NCBI GenBank assembly: GCA_905196835.1
Contig: CAJJWN010000014.1
Location: 4,123-68,122 of the forward strand
Direction of reading: 5' to 3'
DNA: 64,000 nt
DNA from: an uncultured Prevotella sp.
GTDB taxonomy: Bacteria; Bacteroidota; Bacteroidia; Bacteroidales; Bacteroidaceae
Both the position numbers and the translations under genes were made by a program. Positions within the stretch are counted from its first letter, which is position 1; the number at the start of each line of letters is the position of its first letter. Under the pieces are notes generated by a model that saw only the letters and a list, made by a program, of their open reading frames with translations, had not been told where the DNA came from and searched no databases. Below are positions 8,200 through 15,658 of this stretch, piece after piece.

Positions 8200-8619
8200 A
8201 TGCGCAAACTAATCATCCTTATATTTTCATTTCTCGCGCTTGGCTTCTTCTCATGTTCTAAGGAAAGGAAGCCCGATGACGCAGCCGCGCGGGCGGCGAA
8301 GGAATACTATGACTCGCTCTTTGCCAGGAACTATGCTTACTTTGTCAGAGGCATGTACCTGCCCGACACCATACCCTCGGGCTACCGCGAGCAGCTTGAA
8401 GCCAACGCCTCGATGTTCGTAGGGCGCATGAATGAGGAGCATCACGGCGTAAGCGACGTGCGGATAATGCGCTTTGTCAACGACACCGTAGCCTCGCCCG
8501 GCAGCAAGTCGGTCGTCCGTACGTCAAACGTATTCCTCGTGCTGTGCCTCGGCGACAGCCTTAACGAGGAGGTTGTGGTGCCGATGATACACCACAAAGG
8601 CCGCTGGCTGATGAGGTAG
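8200..8619 (+). CDS. Small lipoprotein of unknown function
   Basis: A 139-residue protein with a lipoprotein signal (MRKLIILIFSFLALGFFSC, lipid-modified Cys at 19). The mature part has a helical SxxA-type start (AARAAKEYYDSLFARNYAYFVRGMY), then beta-rich sequence ending MIHHKGRWLM. This layout resembles small NTF2-like or DUF4878-type lipoproteins, but the match is not strong enough to name. It follows der on the same strand with only a hairpin between, so co-transcription is possible. Confidence 0.75.
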   Translation: MRKLIILIFSFLALGFFSCSKERKPDDAAARAAKEYYDSLFARNYAYFVRGMYLPDTIPSGYREQLEANASMFVGRMNEEHHGVSDVRIMRFVNDTVASPGSKSVVRTSNVFLVLCLGDSLNEEVVVPMIHHKGRWLMR

Positions 8620-8693
8620 AATGTGTTTGAATGTTTTTAATTGCGGCGGATTCGACACAATTAAGGTCAAGTGAGATAGTTTCTCAAGATGTG

Positions 8694-9224
8694 TCAGTCG
8701 AAATAATCGTACCTTTCGGCGAAAAACGTTTCTATCTCTTTTACCAAGTCAGGATTTCTGTCAAGGACTTTATTGTTTATCAGCATATATGCGCTTTTAG
8801 CCTTGTTCTCCTTATGGTAAAACTTTTCATTGCTGAAATATGTCGCCATAAGCCTTGAATAAAACCTGTAACGCTTTGTGCAGTAAGTGCTGTCTTCGTC
8901 CATGCCGTTCGCCCCGATGAATCCGAAAGAGGCTTCCGGGTCTTTTTCGTATATGGATAACATGATGTTGATGCAGGTGTTTATTATCCTTCTCGGCTCG
9001 TAAGTGTTTGTCGCTATGCGGTATTTGTTCTTGGAGTCCTGCATGTTTTTGAGGTAGAACTTTACGGCATAAATGTGGTATTTATAAACTTCTACCCTGA
9101 CGATGTATGTTAGGTTTGACTTTGTCGATTTGAACTTGAACAGCATTAAATGAGAAAAGCCCTCGTCGGGCTCTTCCTCATATTCGTTCATTATAAAGCG
9201 GAAAGGATAGGAGTTTTCAAGCAT
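8694..9224 (-). CDS. Hypothetical protein, second gene of an AT-rich two-gene cassette
   Basis: A 176-residue cytoplasmic protein with no signal peptide or membrane helix. Visible segments are a charged start, a beta-rich region (FSHLMLFKFKSTKSNLTYIV), a central stretch with INTCINIMLSIYEKDPEASFGFIGAN, and a Lys/Tyr/Phe-rich C-terminus ending FFAERYDYFD. Composition is clearly more AT-rich than the flanking genes. Its ATG overlaps the stop of the 46-residue gene upstream (TAATG), so the pair is translationally coupled. From memory, proteins with this ASFGFIGAN segment are scattered in Bacteroidota and uncharacterised. A toxin-antitoxin or defence-like pair is possible but unproven. Confidence 0.75.
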   Translation of the reverse strand: MLENSYPFRFIMNEYEEEPDEGFSHLMLFKFKSTKSNLTYIVRVEVYKYHIYAVKFYLKNMQDSKNKYRIATNTYEPRRIINTCINIMLSIYEKDPEASFGFIGANGMDEDSTYCTKRYRFYSRLMATYFSNEKFYHKENKAKSAYMLINNKVLDRNPDLVKEIETFFAERYDYFD

Positions 9225-9364
9225 TACATCAAATATGAATATACAGGTATTCTCCTTTTGTCAAGTTCCTCTTTCGTAACGTCTGTAAGCTTAAAGTCGT
9301 CCGTCAGTGAGTTGTTTTCTGCTACTTGTTCTCTTTTGTCTTGATTTAATATCTTGTATCCCAT
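9224..9364 (-). CDS. 46-residue hypothetical protein, first gene of the cassette
   Basis: The start is the ATG at 9364, chosen because AAAGGAGG lies seven bases upstream and a complete promoter (9404-9434) sits just before it; the longer frame to 9433 would begin at the promoter. The short acidic/basic protein begins MGYKILNQDKREQVAENN and ends KRRIPVYSYLM. The stop overlaps the next start by one base. Size, position and coupling resemble a small antitoxin or regulator preceding its partner. No DNA-binding fold can be recognised. Confidence 0.65.
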   Translation of the reverse strand: MGYKILNQDKREQVAENNSLTDDFKLTDVTKEELDKRRIPVYSYLM

Positions 9365-9403
9365 GACTGGCCTCCTTTCTATAATGTTGTCCCTTTCTTT
9401 TTG

Positions 9404-9434
9404 CAAAAGTAAGGATAAATCTTTATAGTGCAAA
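9404..9434 (-). promoter_or_regulatory. Promoter of the AT-rich two-gene cassette
   Basis: Minus strand: TTTG (9434-9431), a 19-bp spacer, TACTTTTG (9411-9404). This is an almost ideal Bacteroidota promoter and gives a leader of about 35 bases. Confidence 0.75.
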
Positions 9435-9528
9435 ATTATTATTTGTGTAATTGATTATTTTATAGTTGATTAGCTGTCGATATGATTTTAATGATGTATC
9501 GCGCTTTTATTGGTTTTGATTTGCCTTG

Positions 9529-9825
9529 TCAATGGAAGATGATGTCTTTCAGAAGGTCGCCGAGCCACGGCTCTTTCATCTTCTCGTTGAACGTGTCAAA
9601 CTTCTTTGTTTCAACTGCTTTGCTGTCTACTTTCAGTCTGTTCAGTTTCAGGCGCAGCGTGTCTTGCATTACGATGGGGCGGTCAGTGCAGGCCGTCGTG
9701 CTGCCGTTTCTTTGTTCGATAGTGTCGTTTTGCGCGGTGTACAGCCGTTGAGGCTTGGGCGTTTGTAGTGCGGAAGCGCAGAGGCAGGCGGTTGCGGCGA
9801 GCATTGTCATTAATGTTTTTCCCAT
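9529..9825 (-). CDS. Small secreted protein of unknown function
   Basis: A 98-residue protein with a signal peptide (MGKTLMTMLAATACLCASA, cleavage near residue 19-20). The mature region is hydrophilic, Lys/Asp/Thr-rich and without cysteines, ending EPWLGDLLKDIIFH. No domain is recognised. It has a two-box promoter at 9852-9883, which supports real expression despite its size. It sits between the AT-rich cassette and mdh, all on the minus strand. Confidence 0.65.
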   Translation of the reverse strand: MGKTLMTMLAATACLCASALQTPKPQRLYTAQNDTIEQRNGSTTACTDRPIVMQDTLRLKLNRLKVDSKAVETKKFDTFNEKMKEPWLGDLLKDIIFH

Positions 9826-9851
9826 GGTTCAACGCTTTTTGTGTAGCATTA

Positions 9852-9883
9852 CAAAGGTATAAGGAAATGCCGTTTGCCGCAAA
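9852..9883 (-). promoter_or_regulatory. Promoter of the small secreted protein gene
   Basis: Minus strand TTTG, a 20-bp spacer, then TACCTTTG (9859-9852), about 27 bp upstream of the ATG at 9825. Confidence 0.7.
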
Positions 9884-9934
9884 CTTTTCATGTGAAAAAT
9901 GTTTACATGGAGACAACGCATGTCCGGCCATGTT

Positions 9935-10000
9935 GCAAAATGCCGTCTTTTAGCGTGCAAAAGACGGTCTTTCACGTTGCAAAAGACCGTCTTTCGCAAA
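9935..10000. repeat. 22-bp-period quasi-palindromic array C (3 units)
   Basis: Units start at 9935, 9957 and 9979. Each is self-complementary around its centre, for example GCAAAAGACCGTCTTTCGC. It lies immediately downstream of the mdh terminator on the minus strand. Confidence 0.85.
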
Positions 10001-10003
10001 TAA

Positions 10004-10038
10004 AAAGTGGCGCACCCTGAAGCAGGGCGCGCCACTTT
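10004..10038 (-). terminator. Terminator of mdh
   Basis: A 16-bp stem with one mismatch (AAAGTGGCGCACCCTG against 10023-10038), with T-rich sequence following on the minus strand. Confidence 0.85.
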
Positions 10039-10057
10039 GCGTATGAAAAGAATTTGA

Positions 10058-11050
10058 TTAGAGGTTCGGGTTGATTTCGTTCCACTTCGAGATTTCCGGC
10101 ACGATGTTCAGCGTTACCAGCTCGTCGCGCATCTTGCAAAGGTGCTCGTAGCTTGCGTCGAGCTTCGCGTTCTCCTCGGCTGTGCCCTGGGGTACGGTGT
10201 AGTGAGCGCCAGTTGTGTCGAGAGTGGTGTTCATCGCCATCATGATGTGGTTGTACTTGTCTGTTGAAACGTAAGTTCCTACGGGGTACTTGAACGGCTC
10301 GCCGCCCATCACCGAGCGTATCATTTCAACCGACAGGTAAGCCGGGCTCTGGAATGAAGAGCGTCCGCGCAGCTCGATAATCTTCGCACCGCCCTGCGTT
10401 ACGTCCTTCTTCATCTGCTCCCATTCAGCCTCGGGGAACTCCGCTGTGCCGATTATGTCGGTCAGTTTGCGGCCGTCGATTGTAACGTGAGAGCCGAACA
10501 CAGCCATCTGCTCGCCGTGGCCGCCGTATGTAGCGCATCCCTTAACCTCGCTCTGCATTACGTTGAACTTCTTTGCCAGTGCGCTCTGGAGGCGTGTAGA
10601 GTCGAGAGCTGCGAGGGTGGTAACCTGTGAGGGCTTCAAGCCAGAGTACAACAGAGTAACCAGTCCGGTAAGGTCAGCCGGGTTGAAGATGATTACTACG
10701 TGCTTAACGTCGGGGCAATACTCCTTGATGTTCTTGCCAAGGCCCTCTGCGATTTCGCAGTTTCCCTTCAAAAGGTCTTCACGGGTCATGCCTGCCTTAC
10801 GGGGAGCGCCGCCTGAAGAGATGATGTATTTAGCGTTGGTAAACGCCTCCTTGGCATCGGTTGTGGCCGTGATTTTCACGTCGCCGAAGCCGCTCTGGCG
10901 CATTTCCTCTGCCACGCCTTCGGGTGAGAACACGTCGTAGAGGCAGATGTCGTTAGTCAGACGCATTGTGAGGGCTGTCTGAACCATGTTAGAACCAATC
11001 ATTCCGGCTGCGCCGACGATTGTCAGTTTTTCATTAGTCAAAAATTCCAT
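10058..11050 (-). CDS. mdh: Malate dehydrogenase
   Basis: A 330-residue NAD-dependent lactate/malate dehydrogenase family enzyme interconverting malate and oxaloacetate. In Bacteroidales this step belongs to the reductive branch leading to fumarate and succinate. The dinucleotide loop GAAGMIG is at 13-19. The substrate arginines Arg84 and Arg90 in GGAPRKAGMTR and Arg153 match malate rather than lactate dehydrogenases. The proton-relay pair Asp150 and His178 (TYGGHGEQM) is present. It has a -7 box at 11100-11107 and a strong terminator. It diverges from the aminopeptidase gene across a shared promoter region. Confidence 0.95.
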   Translation of the reverse strand: MEFLTNEKLTIVGAAGMIGSNMVQTALTMRLTNDICLYDVFSPEGVAEEMRQSGFGDVKITATTDAKEAFTNAKYIISSGGAPRKAGMTREDLLKGNCEIAEGLGKNIKEYCPDVKHVVIIFNPADLTGLVTLLYSGLKPSQVTTLAALDSTRLQSALAKKFNVMQSEVKGCATYGGHGEQMAVFGSHVTIDGRKLTDIIGTAEFPEAEWEQMKKDVTQGGAKIIELRGRSSFQSPAYLSVEMIRSVMGGEPFKYPVGTYVSTDKYNHIMMAMNTTLDTTGAHYTVPQGTAEENAKLDASYEHLCKMRDELVTLNIVPEISKWNEINPNL

Positions 11051-11099
11051 AATAACCTATTGTTTAATAAATGTAAGACATTCATTGGTTTCTGTTGTG

Positions 11100-11107
11100 C
11101 AAAGTTA
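11100..11107 (-). promoter_or_regulatory. -7 promoter element of mdh
   Basis: Minus strand TAACTTTG followed by CA, 49 bp before the ATG. No TTG at the expected -33 position. Confidence 0.55.
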
Positions 11108-11147
11108 GCGAAAAAAGCTGAATATGTGCTGTTTATTCTCCTTTTAG

Positions 11148-11179
11148 TTTGTTATTAAAGTTAAAAAGACATATCTTTG
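11148..11179 (+). promoter_or_regulatory. Promoter of the aminopeptidase gene
   Basis: TTTG (11148-11151), a 20-bp spacer, TATCTTTG (11172-11179). It lies back to back with the mdh promoter. Confidence 0.75.
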
Positions 11180-11214
11180 TAATGTCTGTCTTACAGAACA
11201 AACCGTACAACCGC

Positions 11215-11262
11215 ATGACCGCAAAACCTTATAACCTCACACCCAACCTTATAACCTCATGA
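11215..11262 (+). other. Possible 15-codon upstream ORF with duplicated start region
   Basis: ATG 11215 opens MTAKPYNLTPNLITS and stops at TGA 11260-11262, overlapping the ATG at 11259 (ATGA). The 22 bases from 11215 are repeated exactly from 11259, so the uORF and the longer aminopeptidase frame both begin MTAKPYN. It may be a leader peptide or only a duplication. Confidence 0.35.
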
Positions 11263-11291
11263 CCGCAAAACCTTATAACCCAACAGTATAT

Positions 11292-13076
11292 ATGAACGAG
11301 ACAATCAACAAACGAGTAGAAGCCCTGCGCGAAGTGATGCGCAGGGAAGGCATAGACGCTTTCATCTTTCCCAGCACAGACCCGCATAACGGCGAGTATG
11401 TGCCGGAGCATTGGGAAGGCCGCAAGTGGATAAGTGGCTTCAACGGCTCTGCCGGAACGGCCGTGGTAACCATGCAGGACGCCGCCCTTTGGACAGACTC
11501 GCGTTACTTCCTCGCCGCCGAGGAGCAGCTGCGCGGCACGCCGTTCAGCCTGATGAAGGAGAGGGTAGAGGGCACTCCTTCAATCACACGGTGGCTGGGC
11601 ATGAAGCTGGCCGCCGTAGGAAGCCCCGTGGTGGGCGTTGACGGGACGGTAAACTCGGCGGCTTCCGTCGAGGCGTTAATCACCGAACTGCGCGCCGAGG
11701 GCGGCATCACGGTGCGCACCAACCTCGACCCGCTGGCGCGGATATGGGCTGACCGTCCGCCAGTGCCGCAAAGCGAGGTGGCAATTCTCCCCATGGAGTA
11801 CGCCGGAGAGCCGTGCCGTAGCAAGCTGGAGCGCATACGCTGCGCGCTGAAAGAGCGCCACGCCTGCGGCATGTTGGCCGCCGCGCTCGATGACATAGCG
11901 TGGACCTTGAACCTGCGCGGCACCGACGTACACTGCAACCCCGTGTTCGTGGCGTATCTTTTAATCGAACCCGAGCGCGCGACATTGTTCATAGACAAGG
12001 CCAAACTTACGCCCGGCGTTGAGGCATACCTCCGTGGCGAGGGTGTCGGTACGGCCGGTTACGCCGACGTGGGCAAGGCTCTCGAGGCGTACAGGGAGTA
12101 CAACATATTGATGGATGACGGCGAAATAAACTATACCTTATTTAATATGCCGCGCTGCCTGAAGGTAGTTGCGCCGTCGCCGATACCCGCGATGAAGGCC
12201 GTGAAGAACCAGACGGAGATACAAGGCTTCCGCCGCGCCATGCTGCGTGACGGCGTAGCCATGGTTAAGTTCCTGCGCTGGCTGCGCCCGGCGGTGGAGG
12301 CAGGAGGGCAGACGGAGCTTAGCGTGAGCGCGAAGCTGGAGCAGCTGCGCGCTTCGCAGCCGCTGTACCGAGGCCTGTCGTTCGACACCATCGCGGCGTA
12401 TCAGGAGCACGGAGCCATCGTTCACTACGAACCTACATCCGAGACCGACGCCGCACTGCGTCCCGAAGGCTTGCTGCTGCTCGACTCCGGGGCGCAATAT
12501 CTTGACGGAACAACCGACATTACGCGCACCATAGCCCTCGGGCCGGTCACCGACGAGCAGCGGCTCGTCTACACGCTCGTGCTCAAAGGCCACATACAGC
12601 TCGAGCTGTTGAAGTTTCCCCGCGGAGCGTCAGGCACGCAGCTCGACGCCATCGCGCGCAAGGACATGTGGCGTTACGGCTTCAACTACCTGCACGGCAC
12701 GGGGCATGGCGTAGGCTCTTACCTCAACGTTCACGAAGGACCTCACCAAATACGCATGGAATACAAGCCCGCGCCGCTCGTCGAAGGCATGACCGTGACC
12801 GACGAACCGGGCATCTATCTGCCGTCGCTCTTCGGCGTGCGCACGGAGAACACCCTGCTCATTGCGCCGTACAAGGAGACGCCGTTCGGCCGTTTCCTCC
12901 AGTTCGAGCCGCTTACCCTCTGCCCGATAGACACCGGGCCAATCATCCGCGACATGCTTACCGCCGAGGAGACTGCCTGGCTCAACGACTACCACAATAC
13001 CGTCTTGGACCGCCTTTCGCCCCTTCTCGACGCGGAAGAGCGCGCCTGGCTTACTGAGGCTTGCGCCGGAATTTGA
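11292..13076 (+). CDS. Xaa-Pro aminopeptidase (M24B, three-domain type)
   Basis: A 594-residue metallopeptidase releasing N-terminal residues next to proline. The start used is ATG 11292 (MNETINKRVEALREVM), which matches the usual family N-terminus. An in-frame ATG at 11259, coupled to a 15-codon upstream ORF, is an alternative. Two creatinase-like N-terminal domains cover roughly residues 5-310. The pita-bread domain follows with all five metal-ligand motifs: LDSGAQYLDGTTDITRT (two Asp), HGTGHGVGSYLNVHEGP (His), TDEPGIYL (Glu) and GVRTENTLL (Glu). The C-terminal segment FEPLTLCPID to the end is typical of this cytosolic three-domain form. Confidence 0.93.
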   Translation: MNETINKRVEALREVMRREGIDAFIFPSTDPHNGEYVPEHWEGRKWISGFNGSAGTAVVTMQDAALWTDSRYFLAAEEQLRGTPFSLMKERVEGTPSITRWLGMKLAAVGSPVVGVDGTVNSAASVEALITELRAEGGITVRTNLDPLARIWADRPPVPQSEVAILPMEYAGEPCRSKLERIRCALKERHACGMLAAALDDIAWTLNLRGTDVHCNPVFVAYLLIEPERATLFIDKAKLTPGVEAYLRGEGVGTAGYADVGKALEAYREYNILMDDGEINYTLFNMPRCLKVVAPSPIPAMKAVKNQTEIQGFRRAMLRDGVAMVKFLRWLRPAVEAGGQTELSVSAKLEQLRASQPLYRGLSFDTIAAYQEHGAIVHYEPTSETDAALRPEGLLLLDSGAQYLDGTTDITRTIALGPVTDEQRLVYTLVLKGHIQLELLKFPRGASGTQLDAIARKDMWRYGFNYLHGTGHGVGSYLNVHEGPHQIRMEYKPAPLVEGMTVTDEPGIYLPSLFGVRTENTLLIAPYKETPFGRFLQFEPLTLCPIDTGPIIRDMLTAEETAWLNDYHNTVLDRLSPLLDAEERAWLTEACAGI

Positions 13077-13077
13077 T

Positions 13078-13108
13078 AGCAGACAAGTTAACTATTCACT
13101 TGTCTGCT
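13078..13108. terminator. Hairpin between convergent genes
   Basis: AGCAGACAAGT (13078-13088) pairs with 13098-13108. It lies in the 19-bp gap between two converging stops and overlaps the 3' codons of the DUF1593 gene. There is no clear T run, so terminator function is tentative. Confidence 0.4.
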
Positions 13109-14397
13109 GATAACAGCCAGCTCCACCTTTGTCCCCAGTCGTCCATCACCTCGTTGCGCCATTTGTAAATAGTCTTGCCTCCCTGGAAGAATGTGTGGAA
13201 CTGCGCCGGGTAGGCAACGTCGGTATACCAGCTGTTGCCTACGGTGTAATCAGTGTCGCGGCGTTGCCCGGGCCATTCGTTCTTTATTGTTATGGCGCCG
13301 CTCTGCGTCGAAAAGCCTTCAACGTCAGACGTGATGGTGTAGGGCAGGGTGCCCAGTGTGTAGGTAGAATACCTCACCATGTAGTCGCCGTCGCCCATGT
13401 AATAGCCTTCCCAGCTCTGCTTTGCTATGTTGAGCGTTATGCATGGCTTGCCCTTCATCCGTTTGTCGAGCTGCGGCCCTTTGACGTGGAACTCTATCAC
13501 GGCGTAATTTTGTATGGTGTCTTCCGCCGTTGCCGTGTGTCGCAACACCACGCGTGGGCTGTGTGTGCACGGCTCGAAGCTTCCACCCCACGACTCCTTG
13601 CTTGGGTCGGACGGGTAGCCGTCCATCATGTATAGCAGCGACGGCGTGTCGCCCATTTTGGGGCGGCCTTCAAGGTAGGCGTAGAAGTCGTCGCCGAGGG
13701 TGCCCGCTCCCTTTACGAAGCGCTCGTAAAATCCGCGGTTGTATTTGTCCGTGTTCTTGCCGTCGCTGATGAAGGCGCGGTAAGACACGTTGTTCTCAAT
13801 CATCCACAGGTCGGGAATTTTCTCCACGATGTAGACGTAGCTGTTTACGCTCCACTTCTTGTTAGGCCCACCAATCCAGTAGACCCTTATCTTCGGGGCT
13901 ATGTCAGGTGCGTCGTGTAGAGCCTGCGCCAGGTCGTCAAGGCCACCCCACACGAGGACGTACAGCGGCCTTGGGTCGTCTTTGCGGGCGCACTTCACAA
14001 TCCAGTCGGAGCCTTCGGTGGCCGTCTGGTAGCCGCAGAGCGGCGCCGGGCCTTTGCGCCCCTGCTTCGTTATCGAGCGCAGATAGCCGGGCGAGGCCAG
14101 CTCGGGCGCGTGCTGTTTCAGCTTAGGCAGGTCCTTCTCGTAGACGTCAATCATGCGCAGGATTTCCTCCTTGCTGCCCGTTCCGTAAGACGGCGACGAC
14201 ACCAGTCCCTCCGTGTCGAACTCGTCGCTGTACATTAGGAAGTGTGCCATCGACTGGTTGTCGTCGGGGTCGGTGCCGCCGATATCGGTGCTGATAAGAA
14301 TGCGCGGCTTCGTTGCTGGTTTCGTTCTTGCTGAGGCTTCGCCCCACGTCCCGATGAGCAGCGCGGCGGCGAAAAGCATTGTGGTAATTGTTTTCAT
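13096..14397 (-). CDS. DUF1593 nucleoside-hydrolase-like secreted protein
   Basis: A 433-residue protein with a signal peptide (MKTITTMLFAAALLIGTWGEASA). Residues 33-50 (ILISTDIGGTDPDDNQSM) carry the Asp cluster typical of nucleoside-hydrolase folds, and WGGLDDLAQAL with a later IENNVSYRAFISDG are characteristic of the DUF1593 family. The C-terminal third is beta-rich, like the Sde182-type accessory domain. Family members are annotated as cellulose-binding or glycoside-associated proteins, and enzymatic activity is mostly inferred. It is periplasmic or secreted, and a role in plant-glycan breakdown would fit the pectin genes elsewhere in the window. Substrate unknown. Confidence 0.85.
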   Translation of the reverse strand: MKTITTMLFAAALLIGTWGEASARTKPATKPRILISTDIGGTDPDDNQSMAHFLMYSDEFDTEGLVSSPSYGTGSKEEILRMIDVYEKDLPKLKQHAPELASPGYLRSITKQGRKGPAPLCGYQTATEGSDWIVKCARKDDPRPLYVLVWGGLDDLAQALHDAPDIAPKIRVYWIGGPNKKWSVNSYVYIVEKIPDLWMIENNVSYRAFISDGKNTDKYNRGFYERFVKGAGTLGDDFYAYLEGRPKMGDTPSLLYMMDGYPSDPSKESWGGSFEPCTHSPRVVLRHTATAEDTIQNYAVIEFHVKGPQLDKRMKGKPCITLNIAKQSWEGYYMGDGDYMVRYSTYTLGTLPYTITSDVEGFSTQSGAITIKNEWPGQRRDTDYTVGNSWYTDVAYPAQFHTFFQGGKTIYKWRNEVMDDWGQRWSWLLSADK

Positions 14398-14446
14398 TCG
14401 TGTAGATTGTTTGGTTTGTTTCCGTATTTCAAGTAATTTCTGTTTG

Positions 14447-14454
14447 CAAAGGTA
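14447..14454 (-). promoter_or_regulatory. -7 promoter element of the DUF1593 gene
   Basis: Minus strand TACCTTTG, about 50 bp before the ATG. No convincing -33 box. Confidence 0.5.
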
Positions 14455-14509
14455 ATGCTTTTCTGTTTAATAAAAAGGTATTGCGCGGCGGAAATGTGAT
14501 TGACGCATG

Positions 14510-14572
14510 ACGGAATACGGACGGTTTTGCAATATGCGTCCTTTCATGATGCGAAAGGCAGCCTTTTTCTAA
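14510..14572. repeat. Degenerate copy of the 22-bp array (D)
   Basis: Contains ACGGTTTTGCAAT, GCGTCCTTTCATGAT and GCGAAAGGCAGCCTTTTTC, recognisable but decayed and out of exact register. It directly precedes inverted-repeat element 2. Confidence 0.5.
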
Positions 14573-14712
14573 GTGCGGATTTGTAATCCGCTCAAACCGC
14601 ACATCTATAAAATGATGTATGTTGGTGAGCGGGTTGCAAATCCGCACTTAGAAACCGCCGGATTGCAAATCCGGCGGAACAAGTATGCTTACACCTGAAC
14701 TGCGGATGAACC
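14573..14712. mobile_element. MITE-like element 2 (one terminal repeat visible)
   Basis: Positions 14575-14682 are homologous to 1632-1738 of element 1: a hairpin of GCGGATTTGTAATCCGCTC with its inverted partner ending near 14646, then CCGCCGGATTGCAAATCCG at 14655. The right end CACCTGAACTGCGGATGAACC matches the terminal repeat of element 4. The left terminal repeat is missing, apparently truncated next to degenerate array D. Confidence 0.6.
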
Positions 14713-14823
14713 TTTAAATGCAAAATGCTTGATTGTATCGTTGTGCAAGTATGGTGGTGCTTACACATTGCAAATGTTTGCCGTTGTAATTTGTTAAATA
14801 ATAATTGATTTTGCTTGAATTGC

Positions 14824-14854
14824 TTTGAACTCAAACAGAAAATGCCTATCTTTG
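14824..14854 (+). promoter_or_regulatory. Promoter of the small membrane protein gene
   Basis: TTTG (14824-14827), a 19-bp spacer, TATCTTTG (14847-14854). A full consensus match. Confidence 0.75.
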
Positions 14855-14967
14855 GGCAAAATGGAGGAAATTCGCATCTGCCTTTTTGTCCTTATTAGGC
14901 CGCATGGCTGCAATGTTCATTGTCTTGATGCGTATTTGCAATTGTTTGTGTTAAAAAAGTCTTGCTT

Positions 14968-15424
14968 ATGAAGGAGTATTTTGTTACATTTTGCATCGCG
15001 TTTTTCATGACGGTTTTCGCGTGCTTCTTTAATTATTTCCAGTCGCTGGCCGTTTCTGCGCTGGGCGGTCTGCCGCTTGCGGCCGTGGCTTATTGGCGCA
15101 TGGCGGTGGTTGGTAAGGCCGGATTGAGCATTACGGGGCACACGGTGGCGTTCATGCTGGGCTGGTTCTTGATATTTGCGGCGATTATTTTCCCGATGTT
15201 GAAGAGCACGCTGGGCAGCTTGATGATATATTGCAGCTGGGGGCTGGCGGCTCTTTTGGCCTGCATCGTTTTACGGGTTCAGGCGCAGGATTGTAGCCCC
15301 GGCGGTTGTTTCTGCTGTGGTGTGGCTGCTGTTCGTAGCGTTGGTCCTGCCTGCTTGGGAAGACTGCCTGAAGACTTGGCCGAGGGACAAGGCCGGATGG
15401 GTGATGCCGTGGAACGCGCATTGA
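14968..15424 (+). pseudogene. Small integral membrane protein, frameshifted at a T4 run
   Basis: The frame from ATG 14968 encodes membrane helices (start MKEYFVTFCIAFFMTVFACF, then LGWFLIFAAIIFPML and SWGLAALLACIV). It then changes to Cys/Gly/Arg-rich sequence with no helix, running to a stop at 15492. Removing one T from the run at 15269-15272 instead gives ACIVYGFRRRIVAPAVVSA followed by a strong final helix VVWLLFVALVLPAW and a stop at 15422-15424. That would be a 151-residue all-helical membrane protein. The frameshift is therefore likely real decay or a sequence error. No family was recognised. The intact promoter upstream suggests a recently active gene. Confidence 0.6.
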
Positions 15425-15558
15425 CCTTGAAATGGCTGTTTGCCGCGGCAAGGTGCTGCACCTGTCAGGCAACAGTCTGCGCCCCGATATAGCCCGTTGG
15501 CAGCCGTCCGCGCGGTGGTTTGCCCTGTCTTCGTAACTGCTTGATAATCAATGACGTT

Positions 15559-15646
15559 ATAAAAGGCCGTGTTTTGCATCGCAAAACACGGCCTTTTAGC
15601 GTGTGAAAGACGGCCTTTTGGAAGGTGAAAGACCGTCGGACGGTTT
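15559..15646. repeat. 22-bp-period quasi-palindromic array E (4 units)
   Basis: Units start at 15559, 15581, 15603 and 15625. It lies between two convergent genes. Units 1-2 form a hairpin (15562-15598) with A and T tails on both sides and could terminate both transcripts. The TTGATAATCAATGACGTT leader precedes it at about 15541. Confidence 0.85.
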
Positions 15647-15658
15647 TTCGTCGAAGAG

